DNA from: an uncultured Lachnospiraceae bacterium
GTDB lineage: Bacteria; Bacillota; Clostridia; Lachnospirales; Lachnospiraceae
NCBI GenBank assembly: GCA_910585995.1
Contig: CAJUGG010000102.1
Coordinates: 7,099 to 71,098, forward strand
DNA: 64,000 nucleotides
Direction: 5' to 3'
Shown here piece by piece: positions 1-7,871 of the stretch. The notes below the pieces were generated by a model that worked only from the letters and a program-made list of their open reading frames with translations, was not told where the DNA came from and searched no databases. A program made the position numbers and the translations under genes. Position 1 is the stretch's first letter. Every line of letters starts with the position of its first letter.

Positions 1-134
1 GACATACAATCATACCCTCCTGTTTTAGATTAGACATTTTTGTCAAAACTTTTTTTGTTCTTTGATAGTATATCACAGATGTTGTTGTTTTTCCATACTC
101 TTTTCATCTCATTCCAAAACATCTCAATTTCCTG

Positions 135-163
135 TTGACGAATCCCGCATTTTTCGATAAAGT
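135..163 (+). promoter_or_regulatory. Putative sigma-A promoter for the DMT pair
   Basis: A -35 box TTGACG (135-140) and a -10 box TAAAGT (158-163) are separated by 17 bases. They lie about 40 bases upstream of the first transporter start, which has a strong AGGAGG ribosome binding site. The -10 box matches consensus at only four of six positions, so this is a moderate prediction. The rest of 1-134 is AT-rich with no gene visible. Confidence 0.4.
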
Positions 164-203
164 TAATCCCATACTTTCATAAATACAAAGGAGGCATCTT
201 ATC

Positions 204-626
204 ATGTATTCATTCCTTGTCCTGATTGCCGGCATGCTTCAGTCTGCCATGATGAGCTTTAATGGAATGTTGAGCGAATCCATCGGCCTGTTTGGCGTCA
301 GTCTTGTGGTGCATGTCTCAGGAGGGATTTTGCTTGTCCTGTACATCCTGATCTTTATCCGGGAGAAGATCACGCTGAAAGGGATGCCCTGGCATCTCTA
401 CTCCGCCGGATTTTTTGGCGTCCTGCTGGTGTCTGTCAGCAGTTACTGCGTGGGGATCTTGGGTGCAGCCGCCACCACTTGCCTGTCAGTGGCCGGACAG
501 CTCTTTATCTCTGCGGTCATCGACCATTATGGATGGTTCCATGTGCCAAAGGTTCCCTTCAGCCCTAAGAGAATCCCCTGTTTTCTGATGATACTTGCCG
601 GGATTATCCTGTTAAATCTTTCCTGA
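204..626 (+). CDS. DMT family transporter subunit (DUF606/YdcZ-like), first of a pair
   Basis: This 140-residue, almost entirely hydrophobic protein has about five membrane segments. It has the Gly/Ala-rich helix pattern of the half-size DUF606 (YdcZ) branch of the drug/metabolite transporter superfamily. Members of this branch are half the length of EamA proteins and are often encoded as adjacent pairs, which suggests an antiparallel heterodimer in the cytoplasmic membrane. The start at 204 is supported by AAAGGAGG just upstream. The partner gene begins 18 bases after the stop. The substrate cannot be read from sequence. The family call is firm; the heterodimer is inference from the pairing. 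Confidence 0.8.
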   Translation: MYSFLVLIAGMLQSAMMSFNGMLSESIGLFGVSLVVHVSGGILLVLYILIFIREKITLKGMPWHLYSAGFFGVLLVSVSSYCVGILGAAATTCLSVAGQLFISAVIDHYGWFHVPKVPFSPKRIPCFLMILAGIILLNLS

Positions 627-644
627 AAGGATGTGTGCCAATAA

Positions 645-1076
645 ATGATTCTTATTATCTTGATTGCTTTTTTATATGGCTGCGCCACTGTGATCTCCAA
701 GATGATCAACTACCGCGCCGCACAGGAGTTAGGAACGTGGAATGGTTCTCTGGTCAATTATGTCGTGGCCAGTATTCTCGCTCTGGTCATGCTGTTATTT
801 ACCACCCGGTTTCAGGTCGATCTGTATGCTTATGTAAAAGCACCGCTCTATCTGTACGCCGGCGGTACATTCGGTGTGATTGCTTTTGTGATCTCGATCA
901 TTACACTGTCTAAGATGAAAGTCTTTCAGTCCACGATCTTTCTGCTGTCCGGGCAGCTGTTGGCCGGGATCTTATTCGATCTTTTTGTATTCGGCAACCT
1001 GACAGCCTATAAAACAGCGGGAATCCTGCTGGTGACGGTGGGGATCTTGTGGGACAAGAAAGTGACTGCTGCCTGA
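645..1076 (+). CDS. DMT family transporter subunit (DUF606/YdcZ-like), second of a pair
   Basis: This 143-residue polytopic membrane protein is homologous in layout to the product of the preceding gene. It begins MILIILIAFLYGC and continues with SKMINYRAAQELG, the type of N-terminal helix and loop seen in DUF606 proteins. About five membrane helices fill the chain. It is probably translated from the same mRNA as its partner; an AAAGGA lies rather far (about 13 bases) upstream of the ATG, so translational coupling is possible. Its stop codon ends one base before the stop of the convergent oxidoreductase gene, leaving no room for a separate terminator. Substrate unknown. Confidence 0.8.
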   Translation: MILIILIAFLYGCATVISKMINYRAAQELGTWNGSLVNYVVASILALVMLLFTTRFQVDLYAYVKAPLYLYAGGTFGVIAFVISIITLSKMKVFQSTIFLLSGQLLAGILFDLFVFGNLTAYKTAGILLVTVGILWDKKVTAA

Positions 1077-1077
1077 G

Positions 1078-1680
1078 CTAAGAGGCAAAATACTGGCGTC
1101 CGGCTTCTTTGGCTTCTTTTATAGCCTGCTCCATCAAGGCTGCTTCTCTGTCCGGGAAAAAGTCCATCCCTTCTGCATAGATACAGCGGAAATTCTCAAT
1201 ACCAAACATGCTGCACAGCGCTTTCAGATACCTAGCCCCTTGTTCCATAGGTCCGTCTGTATAGATCCCGCCGCGGGTCGTGAGAAATAAAAGATCTGTG
1301 GCTTTGCAAAGACCATACATCCCCTCTTCGTTGCAGCCAAAGGTGATGCCGTCTAAGGAAATATTTTCAATATAGATCTTGACGATTGCCGGGATACTCA
1401 GGTCCCAAAAAGGAGCTGCTAAGACAATCCGGTCTGCCTCGGCAAACTGGTGTGCGTAGTCAAAGCGGGGATGTTCCCGGTTATTTTCCGCTAATAATTG
1501 TTCTCTCTCTTCAAAAAAGCTGCCTGTCAAGGGGCGAAGCGGAAGCTTAGCTAAGTCTAACTGAGTGACAGTACAGTCTTTGGGAAGATTCCTCTTCATC
1601 TCTTCTGAAAATGCCTGCAGCAGTCTGCCTGTCCTGGAAGATTCACCTCGGATACATCCATTTAAAATCAATACATTCAT
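1078..1680 (-). CDS. NAD(P)H-dependent FMN oxidoreductase, flavodoxin fold (AzoR/MdaB-like)
   Basis: This 200-residue protein has the flavodoxin-like quinone/azo reductase fold. It starts MNVLILNGCIRGESSRTGRL, the first strand and phosphate-binding loop for FMN. It has the APFWDLSIPAIVKIYIENIS segment (about residues 90-109) typical of AzoR-like enzymes and a TTRGG loop at the flavin. Expected activity is two-electron reduction of quinones, azo compounds or nitroaromatics in the cytoplasm. The open frame extends 42 codons upstream, but the ATG at 1680 is preferred because GAGGAAAGG lies just before it and homology begins there. A promoter is visible at 1723-1751. Physiological substrate unknown. 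Confidence 0.85.
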   Translation of the reverse strand: MNVLILNGCIRGESSRTGRLLQAFSEEMKRNLPKDCTVTQLDLAKLPLRPLTGSFFEEREQLLAENNREHPRFDYAHQFAEADRIVLAAPFWDLSIPAIVKIYIENISLDGITFGCNEEGMYGLCKATDLLFLTTRGGIYTDGPMEQGARYLKALCSMFGIENFRCIYAEGMDFFPDREAALMEQAIKEAKEAGRQYFAS

Positions 1681-1722
1681 TGGTATTTTTCCTTTCCTCT
1701 TTGGGAGTCTTGTGATAAGATA

Positions 1723-1751
1723 ACTATAGTATAAAATACAAAAAGGTGCAA
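1723..1751 (-). promoter_or_regulatory. Sigma-A promoter for the FMN oxidoreductase
   Basis: On the minus strand a -35 TTGCAC (1746-1751) and a -10 TATAGT (1723-1728) are separated by 17 bases, about 45 bases upstream of the oxidoreductase ATG at 1680. Spacing and both hexamers (five of six and four to five of six matches) fit a vegetative promoter. Confidence 0.5.
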
Positions 1752-1795
1752 GAGCTATCCTTGGCACCTGTTTTAGCTGTGTCAAGTAATCTATA

Positions 1796-1907
1796 AAAAA
1801 CAGCATCTGTCCGAACGCAGCCCCCGGAAGGATTTTACAGAACGAAGTGAGGAAAATTCTTCCAGATGCTGGGGCCTAGGGAGGACGGATGCGGAACTTA
1901 AATGGAG
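1796..1907 (+). repeat. 113-nt structured leader element, copy A
   Basis: This is one of five related intergenic elements in the window. It begins AAAAAACAGCATCTGTCC and ends GGATGCGGAACTTAAATGGAG, which supplies the ribosome binding site of the kinase at 1918. GCATCTGTCC (1803-1812) can pair perfectly with GGACGGATGC (1883-1892), closing two inner stems. In this copy the 5' segment CAGCATCTG (1801-1809) can alternatively pair with the internal CAGATGCTG (1864-1872), which would exclude the closing stem. A -10-like TATAAA sits at its 5' border. Whether it acts as RNA is inference. Confidence 0.75.
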
Positions 1908-1917
1908 AAATACGTAT

Positions 1918-2820
1918 ATGAAAAAAGTTTTGGTAATTGGGTCTACGGTGGTGGATGTTATTATCTATCTGGATCATCTGCCGAAGACCAGTGAAGATGT
2001 GCATGTGCTGAGACAGACGATGTCTCTGGGGGGATGTGCTTATAATGTGTCAGATATGATCCGGCTTTTTGAAGTTCCTTATACTTTGTTTTCGCCGGTG
2101 GGACACGGGACTTATGGGCATTTTGTGCGGGAGGCTTTGAAAGAGAAAGGAGTCACAACGCCTCTTCCCACACCGGATCAGGACAATGGATGTTGTTATT
2201 GTTTTGTGGAGGCTTCGGGAGAGCGGACCTTTATCTGTCATCATGGAGCGGAATATCTCTTTTATCCGGAATGGTTTTCACTGCTAGATCCCGACGAGAT
2301 TGACAGTGTCTATATCTGCGGCTTAGAGATCGAGGAGACCACGGGCGGAACGGTCGTGGAATATCTGGAAAACCATCCTGCCTATCAGATCTATTTTGCA
2401 CCTGGTCCCAGAATCCATATTATTTCCGGAGAGTTAATCGAACGTATATTCGATCTGTCGCCGATCTTACATCTCAACGAGACGGAAGCGACCACCTTTA
2501 CCGGAGCATCCACGGTGGAACAGGCGGCACATGTCCTGTATGAGCGGACCAAAAATACCGTAATCGTCACCTTAGGGGAACACGGCGCTTATTATGACGA
2601 CGGGACACACGCCGCACATATTCCGGGAGTAAAGGCCAATCAGGTGGATACCATCGGCGCCGGAGATGCCCATATGGGAGCTGTGATCTCCCGCCTCAAA
2701 CAGGGAGCTTCCATAGAACAGGCCATCGCAGACGCCAACCGAATCTGTGCAGCCGTGGTGGAGACGGACGGAGCGCTCCTAACCAGAGAACGATTTTTGG
2801 AACTGACGAAAAAAGCATAA
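1918..2820 (+). CDS. PfkB/ribokinase-family carbohydrate kinase
   Basis: This 300-residue cytoplasmic sugar kinase has the ribokinase fold. The N-terminus MKKVLVIGSTVVDVIIYLD is the usual first strand. An SLGGCAYNVSDM segment matches the PfkB signature 1 glycine region, and DTIGAGDAHMGAVIS near residue 245 carries the GAGD anion hole and catalytic aspartate. It should transfer phosphate from ATP to a sugar, nucleoside or similar alcohol; the exact substrate cannot be assigned. The gene is monocistronic: leader element A provides its ribosome binding site and a strong terminator follows at once. Neighbouring genes give no pathway clue. Confidence 0.85.
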   Translation: MKKVLVIGSTVVDVIIYLDHLPKTSEDVHVLRQTMSLGGCAYNVSDMIRLFEVPYTLFSPVGHGTYGHFVREALKEKGVTTPLPTPDQDNGCCYCFVEASGERTFICHHGAEYLFYPEWFSLLDPDEIDSVYICGLEIEETTGGTVVEYLENHPAYQIYFAPGPRIHIISGELIERIFDLSPILHLNETEATTFTGASTVEQAAHVLYERTKNTVIVTLGEHGAYYDDGTHAAHIPGVKANQVDTIGAGDAHMGAVISRLKQGASIEQAIADANRICAAVVETDGALLTRERFLELTKKA

Positions 2821-2823
2821 GAG

Positions 2824-2861
2824 AAGCCCCGGAGGAACTCTCGATTCCTCCGGGGCTTTTT
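2824..2861 (+). terminator. Rho-independent terminator after the PfkB kinase
   Basis: AAGCCCCGGAGGA (2824-2836) pairs perfectly with TCCTCCGGGGCTT (2846-2858) around a 9-base loop and is followed by a T-run. It starts three bases after the kinase stop. Read from the minus strand, the same stem lies 27 bases past the PFOR stop but lacks a good U-tract there. Confidence 0.9.
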
Positions 2862-2887
2862 GATCTCTCACTAATCTGACTGACCGA

Positions 2888-5800
2888 TTATTCTGCTCCG
2901 TAAAGCGTCTTTAATTTATTCAGATAGTTGTATCTTGCTTTTGCTTCGCCTTCGTTCTTCTCGAACAGTTTTGCAGCTCTCTCCGGATTTGCACGTTTCA
3001 GAGCGTTGTAACGTACCTCTCCATCGAGGAATGCCTGGTAATCTCCGGTCGGCTCTTTGGAATCCAGAGCAAATGCATCCTTGCCTTCTGCTGCCAGAGC
3101 AGGATTGTAACGGAAGCAATGCCAGTAACCAGCCTCAACTGCCAGCTGCTCTTCGGTCTGAGCCTTGCTCATACCTTTCTTGATACCATGGTTGATACAT
3201 GGAGCATAAGCGATGATCAGGGATGGTCCCGGATATGCCTCAGCCTCAGCAATTGCCTTGACGCACTGATTGAAGTCAGCACCCATGGAAATCTGTGCCA
3301 CATACACATAGCCATAGCTCATAGCGATGGAAGCTAAGTCTTTCTTCTTCACATCTTTGCCGCCTGCTGCGAACTGTGCGATCGCACCGGTCGGAGTTGC
3401 TTTGGAAGCCTGTCCGCCTGTATTGGAATACACCTCGGTATCAAATACCATAATATTGATATCTTTGCCGGAAGCAAGCACATGGTCTACGCCGCCGAAT
3501 CCAATATCATATGCCCATCCGTCGCCGCCGAAGATCCACTGGGACTTCTTAGCGAGGAACTCTTTGTCTTTTAAGATCACCTGTGCTTTGTCACAGCCGC
3601 AAGCCTCTAATGCTGCCACCAGTTTATCGGTTGCTGCACCATTGGTTGCTCCGCAAGCATAGGTATCAAGCCACTCTTTTGCAGCCGCTTTTACGTCTTC
3701 TTTCTCAGCGTTAGCAGCCAGATCCTCTACTTTGGTCTTCAGACCGCCGCGGATTGCATTCTGTGCCAACAGCATACCATAACCAAACTCAGCCGCATCC
3801 TCAAACAGAGAATTGCTCCATGCAGGACCTTGTCCCTTCTGATTGACGGTATATGGTGTGGATGGTGAAGAGTTGCCCCAGATCGAAGAACATCCGGTTG
3901 CATTGGCGATATACATTCTGTCACCAAACAGCTGCGTAATCAGTTTTGCATAAGGTGTCTCGCCACAGCCAGCACATGCGCCGGAGAACTCTAACAGCGG
4001 AGTCTTGAACTGAGAACCTTTTACGGTAGCTTCTTTGAATTTTGCAATCACATCTGCTTTTTCCGGTAAGGTCACTGCATAGTCAAAGGCGGCCTGGCAG
4101 CCTGCATTAGCTTCCATATTGCCCATCTCGATCGCCTTGGCACCTTTCTTGCCTGGGCAGACATTGACACAGGAACCACATCCGGTACAATCATATGCAG
4201 ATACCACAATCGCAAATTTCTTATCCGGCATACCGGTCATATCCAGTACCTGCATACCTTCTGGAACTTTTGCAGCTTCTTCTGCTGTCATAGCCACTGG
4301 GCGGATGACTGCGTGCGGACACACATAAGAACAACGGTTACACTGGATACAGTTCTCCGGATTCCATACCGGAATATTCACTGCAATACCACGTTTCTCA
4401 TATGCGGAAGTACCAGACGGAGTTGTGCCGTCCACATAATCGTTAAATGCGGATACTGGCAGAGTATTGCCTTCCTGAGCAGATACTTTAGACTGAATAT
4501 TGTTTACAAAGTTCACAGCGTCCTGTCTGCCCTCTTTTGCCTGGATCATAGCAAGGCCTTCATCAGCCGCGTTCTTCCAGCTCTCCGGAACCTGAATCTC
4601 AACAACCTGTTTTGCACCTTCGTCGATGGCTGCCCAGTTCTTAGCTACCACATCATCACCTTTGCGGCCGTAGGTTGCTTTTGCAGCAGCTTTCATCAGA
4701 TCAATCGCCTGAGCCTCCGGGATAATGTCAGCTAATTTAAAGAATGCGGACTGTAAAATAGTATTGATACGAGTTGGTCCCATGCCGGTTTCGATACCGA
4801 TCTTCACACCGTCGATCACATAGAATTTAATATTGTGGTTAGCGATAAATGCTTTCACCTGGCCCGGAAGATGCTTCTCAAGGCCTTCCATATCCCATGG
4901 GCAGTTCAGAAGGAATGTACCGCCATCCACTAACTCCTGTACCATGTTGTATTTGTTTACATAAGACGGATTGTGGCATGCTACAAAGTTCGCTTTGTGA
5001 ATTAAATATGTGGACTTAATTGGTTTCTTGCCAAAACGAAGGTGAGACATGGTCACACCGCCGGACTTCTTGGAGTCATAGTCAAAATATGCCTGTGCAT
5101 ACATATCGGTGTTGTCACCGATGATCTTGATGGAGTTCTTGTTCGCACCAACTGTACCATCTGCGCCGAGACCCCAGAACTTGCAGTTGATGGTTCCTTC
5201 TGGAGTAGTCACAAGCGGGCTGCCGATCTCCAGAGACAGATGGGTCACATCATCTACGATACCAATCGTGAATTTCTCTTTGGTGGTGTTGTTAAATACT
5301 GCTACGATCTGAGCAGGTGTGGTGTCTTTGGAACCAAGTCCATAACGTCCGGTAAAGATCGGGGTGTTGTTGAACTTCGTGCCTTTGAGTGCTGCAACCA
5401 CATCCAGATACAGAGGCTCGCCCTGTGCGCCTGGCTCTTTGGTTCTGTCCAGAACAGTGATCTGTTTTACAGAATCCGGAATCGCTTCAATCAGTGCTTT
5501 TGCGCTAAATGGTCTGTACAGACGTACTTTGACAACGCCGACTTTCTCGCCGGCAGCCATCAAATAGTCGATGGTCTCCTCGATGGTATCACATACGGAA
5601 CCCATAGCGACGATGACTCTATCTGCATCTTTTGCACCATAGTAGTTAAATAATTTATAATCCGTACCAATCTTGGCATTAACTTTGTCCATATACTCCT
5701 GCACGATTGCCGGCATTGCATCATAGTAAGGATTGCATGCCTCACGAGCCTGGAAGAAGATATCCGGGTTCTGTGCAGAACCTCTCTGGCATGGATGATT

Positions 5801-6430
5801 GGGATTCAGTGCATCTCTTCTGTATGCATCCACAGCATCCATATCCACCATATCTTTCAGATCTTCGTAATCCCACTGTTCAATCTTCTGGATCTCATGG
5901 GAGGTACGGAATCCATCAAAGAAATTGATAAAAGGAAGGCGGCCCTTGATGGCTGCACAGTGAGCAACCGGAGTCAGGTCCATAACCTCCTGTACACTGG
6001 ATTCACAGAGCATCGCTGCGCCGGTCTGACGGCAAGCATATACATCGGAGTGATCTCCGAAGATGGAAAGTGCGTGACTTGCAAGAGCACGCGCGGATAC
6101 ATTAAACACACCTGGAAGTCTCTCGCCTGCTACTTTGTACAGGTTCGGGATCATCAGTAAAAGACCCTGGGAAGCAGTAAAGGTAGTCGTAAGAGCACCT
6201 GCTGCCAGAGAGCCATGTACAGCACCTGCTGCACCTGCTTCGGACTGCATCTCTGTCACTTGTACGGTCTGTCCAAAGATGTTCGTCCTTCCCTGGGTTG
6301 CCCATTCATCTGTTGCTTCTGCCATTACAGATGAAGGTGTGATTGGATAGATTGCAGCAACATCTGAATATGCATAAGATGCATGAGCGGCTGCATGGTT
6401 TCCATCCATGGTTTTCATTTTTCTGGCCAT
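2888..6430 (-). CDS. nifJ: Pyruvate:ferredoxin (flavodoxin) oxidoreductase, single-chain
   Basis: This 1180-residue homodimer-type PFOR oxidises pyruvate and CoA to acetyl-CoA and CO2 and reduces ferredoxin, a central anaerobic step. All domains are present. The N-terminal pyruvate-binding domain contains YPITPSSVMAE near residue 35. Two ferredoxin-type [4Fe-4S] motifs, CIQCNRCSYVCPHAV (about 690) and CTGCGSCVNVCPG (about 745), are followed by the CAGCGE cysteine pair of the proximal cluster. The TPP-binding domain has GDGWAYDIGFGG (about 970). Length matches the Clostridium type. The ATG at 6430 is chosen because AGGAGG lies 9 bases upstream; the in-frame ATG 18 bases earlier overlaps that site. 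It has its own promoter. Confidence 0.97.
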   Translation of the reverse strand: MARKMKTMDGNHAAAHASYAYSDVAAIYPITPSSVMAEATDEWATQGRTNIFGQTVQVTEMQSEAGAAGAVHGSLAAGALTTTFTASQGLLLMIPNLYKVAGERLPGVFNVSARALASHALSIFGDHSDVYACRQTGAAMLCESSVQEVMDLTPVAHCAAIKGRLPFINFFDGFRTSHEIQKIEQWDYEDLKDMVDMDAVDAYRRDALNPNHPCQRGSAQNPDIFFQAREACNPYYDAMPAIVQEYMDKVNAKIGTDYKLFNYYGAKDADRVIVAMGSVCDTIEETIDYLMAAGEKVGVVKVRLYRPFSAKALIEAIPDSVKQITVLDRTKEPGAQGEPLYLDVVAALKGTKFNNTPIFTGRYGLGSKDTTPAQIVAVFNNTTKEKFTIGIVDDVTHLSLEIGSPLVTTPEGTINCKFWGLGADGTVGANKNSIKIIGDNTDMYAQAYFDYDSKKSGGVTMSHLRFGKKPIKSTYLIHKANFVACHNPSYVNKYNMVQELVDGGTFLLNCPWDMEGLEKHLPGQVKAFIANHNIKFYVIDGVKIGIETGMGPTRINTILQSAFFKLADIIPEAQAIDLMKAAAKATYGRKGDDVVAKNWAAIDEGAKQVVEIQVPESWKNAADEGLAMIQAKEGRQDAVNFVNNIQSKVSAQEGNTLPVSAFNDYVDGTTPSGTSAYEKRGIAVNIPVWNPENCIQCNRCSYVCPHAVIRPVAMTAEEAAKVPEGMQVLDMTGMPDKKFAIVVSAYDCTGCGSCVNVCPGKKGAKAIEMGNMEANAGCQAAFDYAVTLPEKADVIAKFKEATVKGSQFKTPLLEFSGACAGCGETPYAKLITQLFGDRMYIANATGCSSIWGNSSPSTPYTVNQKGQGPAWSNSLFEDAAEFGYGMLLAQNAIRGGLKTKVEDLAANAEKEDVKAAAKEWLDTYACGATNGAATDKLVAALEACGCDKAQVILKDKEFLAKKSQWIFGGDGWAYDIGFGGVDHVLASGKDINIMVFDTEVYSNTGGQASKATPTGAIAQFAAGGKDVKKKDLASIAMSYGYVYVAQISMGADFNQCVKAIAEAEAYPGPSLIIAYAPCINHGIKKGMSKAQTEEQLAVEAGYWHCFRYNPALAAEGKDAFALDSKEPTGDYQAFLDGEVRYNALKRANPERAAKLFEKNEGEAKARYNYLNKLKTLYGAE

Positions 6431-6490
6431 TTTGTCATTCCTCCTCATTTCTTTGAATAAGACTTTGTTACGTTCTTATCATACGGATTT

Positions 6491-6519
6491 ATTTTATCAC
6501 AGTTCGTCTGGATTGTCCA
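6491..6519 (-). promoter_or_regulatory. Sigma-A promoter for PFOR
   Basis: A minus-strand -35 TGGACA (6514-6519) and -10 TAAAAT (6491-6496) are 17 bases apart. Each matches consensus at five of six positions, and they lie about 60 bases upstream of the PFOR start. This gives PFOR transcription independent of the chaperone operon before it. Confidence 0.65.
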
Positions 6520-6521
6520 TT

Positions 6522-7694
6522 TTAATCTTCTAAGGTTTCCTTCAATTTTTCCATAAATCCCTTTTTCTTTTGCTTGACGGTGCCATCTTTTTTCTGATTC
6601 AGAGAATTGCCGCTCTCTAAATCGTATTCTTTTAATGCCTCTTTTGCCGCATGGCTTAGATTGGTGGGCACCTGGACCACTAAGGTGACATAGTGATCTC
6701 CGCGCATATTTTTATTTCGAAGGGACGGCATGCCTTTTCCGCGCAGCCGGACTCTGGTATCCGTCTGGGTCCCGGCTTTGACATCGTACTCCACTTCTCC
6801 GTCCACGGTCTTGATACGGATGGTGCCTCCAAGCGTCGCTACAGGGAACGAGATATTGACCACAGAGAAAATATCCATATCCTGTCTCTGGAACAGTGTA
6901 TGACGGGATACCATCACTTCCACCAAAAGGTCTCCCCTCGGACCACCGTGGATGCCAGGCTCGCCTTTTTCCCGGATCCTGATACTCTGCCCATTGTCAA
7001 TACCGGCCGGAATCGTAACCGAGATCTTTTTCTTGCTCGCAATATAGCCGGTTCCATAGCAATCCGGACATTTTTCCTTGATAATCTTACCTGTCCCGTT
7101 ACAGTCAGGGCAAGGACGTACATTCTGCACCATGCCGAATAAGGACTGCTGGGTATAGACCACCTGTCCTTTGCCGCCGCACTTGCTGCAGGTCTGTGCC
7201 GTGGTCCCTGGCTTCGCCCCGGAGCCGCCGCAGGTCTTGCACTCATCTTTTAATGTCAGCTCTAACTCTTTCTCACATCCTTTTACTGCCTCTTCAAATG
7301 TAATCCGCACACTGGCGCGCACATCTACGCCCCGCATGGGTCCGTTGCTGTTTCTTCTGCTCCTGCCTCCGCCAAACAGATCCCCAAAGATATCGCCAAA
7401 GATATCGCCCATATCTGCGCCGGAAAAATCAAAACCGCCGAAGCCTCCGCCCCCGCCGCCTTGTTCAAACGCCGCATGGCCAAACTGATCATATTTACGT
7501 CTCTTATCTGCATCGCTTAATACGGCGTATGCCTCGGAGGCTTCTTTAAATTTTTTCTCTGCCTCCTGATCACCTGGATTCATATCCGGATGATATTTTT
7601 TCGCCAATTTTCGATATGCACTTTTAATCGCAGACTCATCCGCACTTTTCTCTACACCAAGGACTTCATAATAGTCTCTCTTCGTCTCTGCCAT
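6522..7694 (-). CDS. dnaJ: Molecular chaperone DnaJ (type I Hsp40)
   Basis: This 390-residue co-chaperone stimulates DnaK ATPase and delivers substrates. The J domain (residues 1-70) includes the HPD motif in KKYHPDMNPGD. A Gly/Phe-rich linker (GGGGGGFGGFDFSG) follows, then four CxxCxGxG zinc motifs (CKTCGGSGA, CSKCGGKGQ, CPDCNGTGK, CPDCYGTGY) and the C-terminal substrate-binding and dimerisation region. The in-frame GTG at 7706 would add four residues. The ATG at 7694 is preferred because GAGAGGTGGG precedes it at normal spacing. It is the last gene of the hrcA-grpE-dnaK-dnaJ cluster, after a 177-base structured gap behind dnaK. Confidence 0.97.
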   Translation of the reverse strand: MAETKRDYYEVLGVEKSADESAIKSAYRKLAKKYHPDMNPGDQEAEKKFKEASEAYAVLSDADKRRKYDQFGHAAFEQGGGGGGFGGFDFSGADMGDIFGDIFGDLFGGGRSRRNSNGPMRGVDVRASVRITFEEAVKGCEKELELTLKDECKTCGGSGAKPGTTAQTCSKCGGKGQVVYTQQSLFGMVQNVRPCPDCNGTGKIIKEKCPDCYGTGYIASKKKISVTIPAGIDNGQSIRIREKGEPGIHGGPRGDLLVEVMVSRHTLFQRQDMDIFSVVNISFPVATLGGTIRIKTVDGEVEYDVKAGTQTDTRVRLRGKGMPSLRNKNMRGDHYVTLVVQVPTNLSHAAKEALKEYDLESGNSLNQKKDGTVKQKKKGFMEKLKETLED

Positions 7695-7733
7695 AATGCA
7701 TCCCACCTCTCATCCTGCTGCAACAACCAACCA

Positions 7734-7809
7734 TCGCACAGCCGAACACCCACGATCAATAAACCTTATCTTATCTGGTTTTATCAACCGTGGGTATCCG
7801 CCTGCGCGA
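7734..7809 (-). other. Stem-loop in the dnaK-dnaJ gap
   Basis: In minus-strand RNA, TCGCGCAG can pair with CTGTGCGA and ACCCACG with CGTGGGT. This gives a hairpin of about 75 nt with further pairing inside, between the dnaK stop and the dnaJ ribosome binding site. A second small hairpin, GCGGCA-loop-TGCCGC, lies directly after dnaK. There is no U-tract, so a processing or differential-expression role is more likely than termination. It does not share the end sequences of the five leader elements. Confidence 0.5.
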
Positions 7810-7871
7810 CACCACTTCCCGCAATCTATCTTATTCGCTGCGGCATCTGTCTGCCGCCTGAACTATCTTGA

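Noticed and set aside
1796..1907. Leader A as a T-box or a known metabolite riboswitch
   Set aside because: No T-box bulge sequence or terminator/antiterminator pair is visible, and the same element precedes dnaK and a pilus gene, which would not share such a ligand.
5042..5653. A 203-codon plus-strand frame inside PFOR
   Set aside because: PFOR is complete on the other strand, and the frame is a by-product of its codon use.
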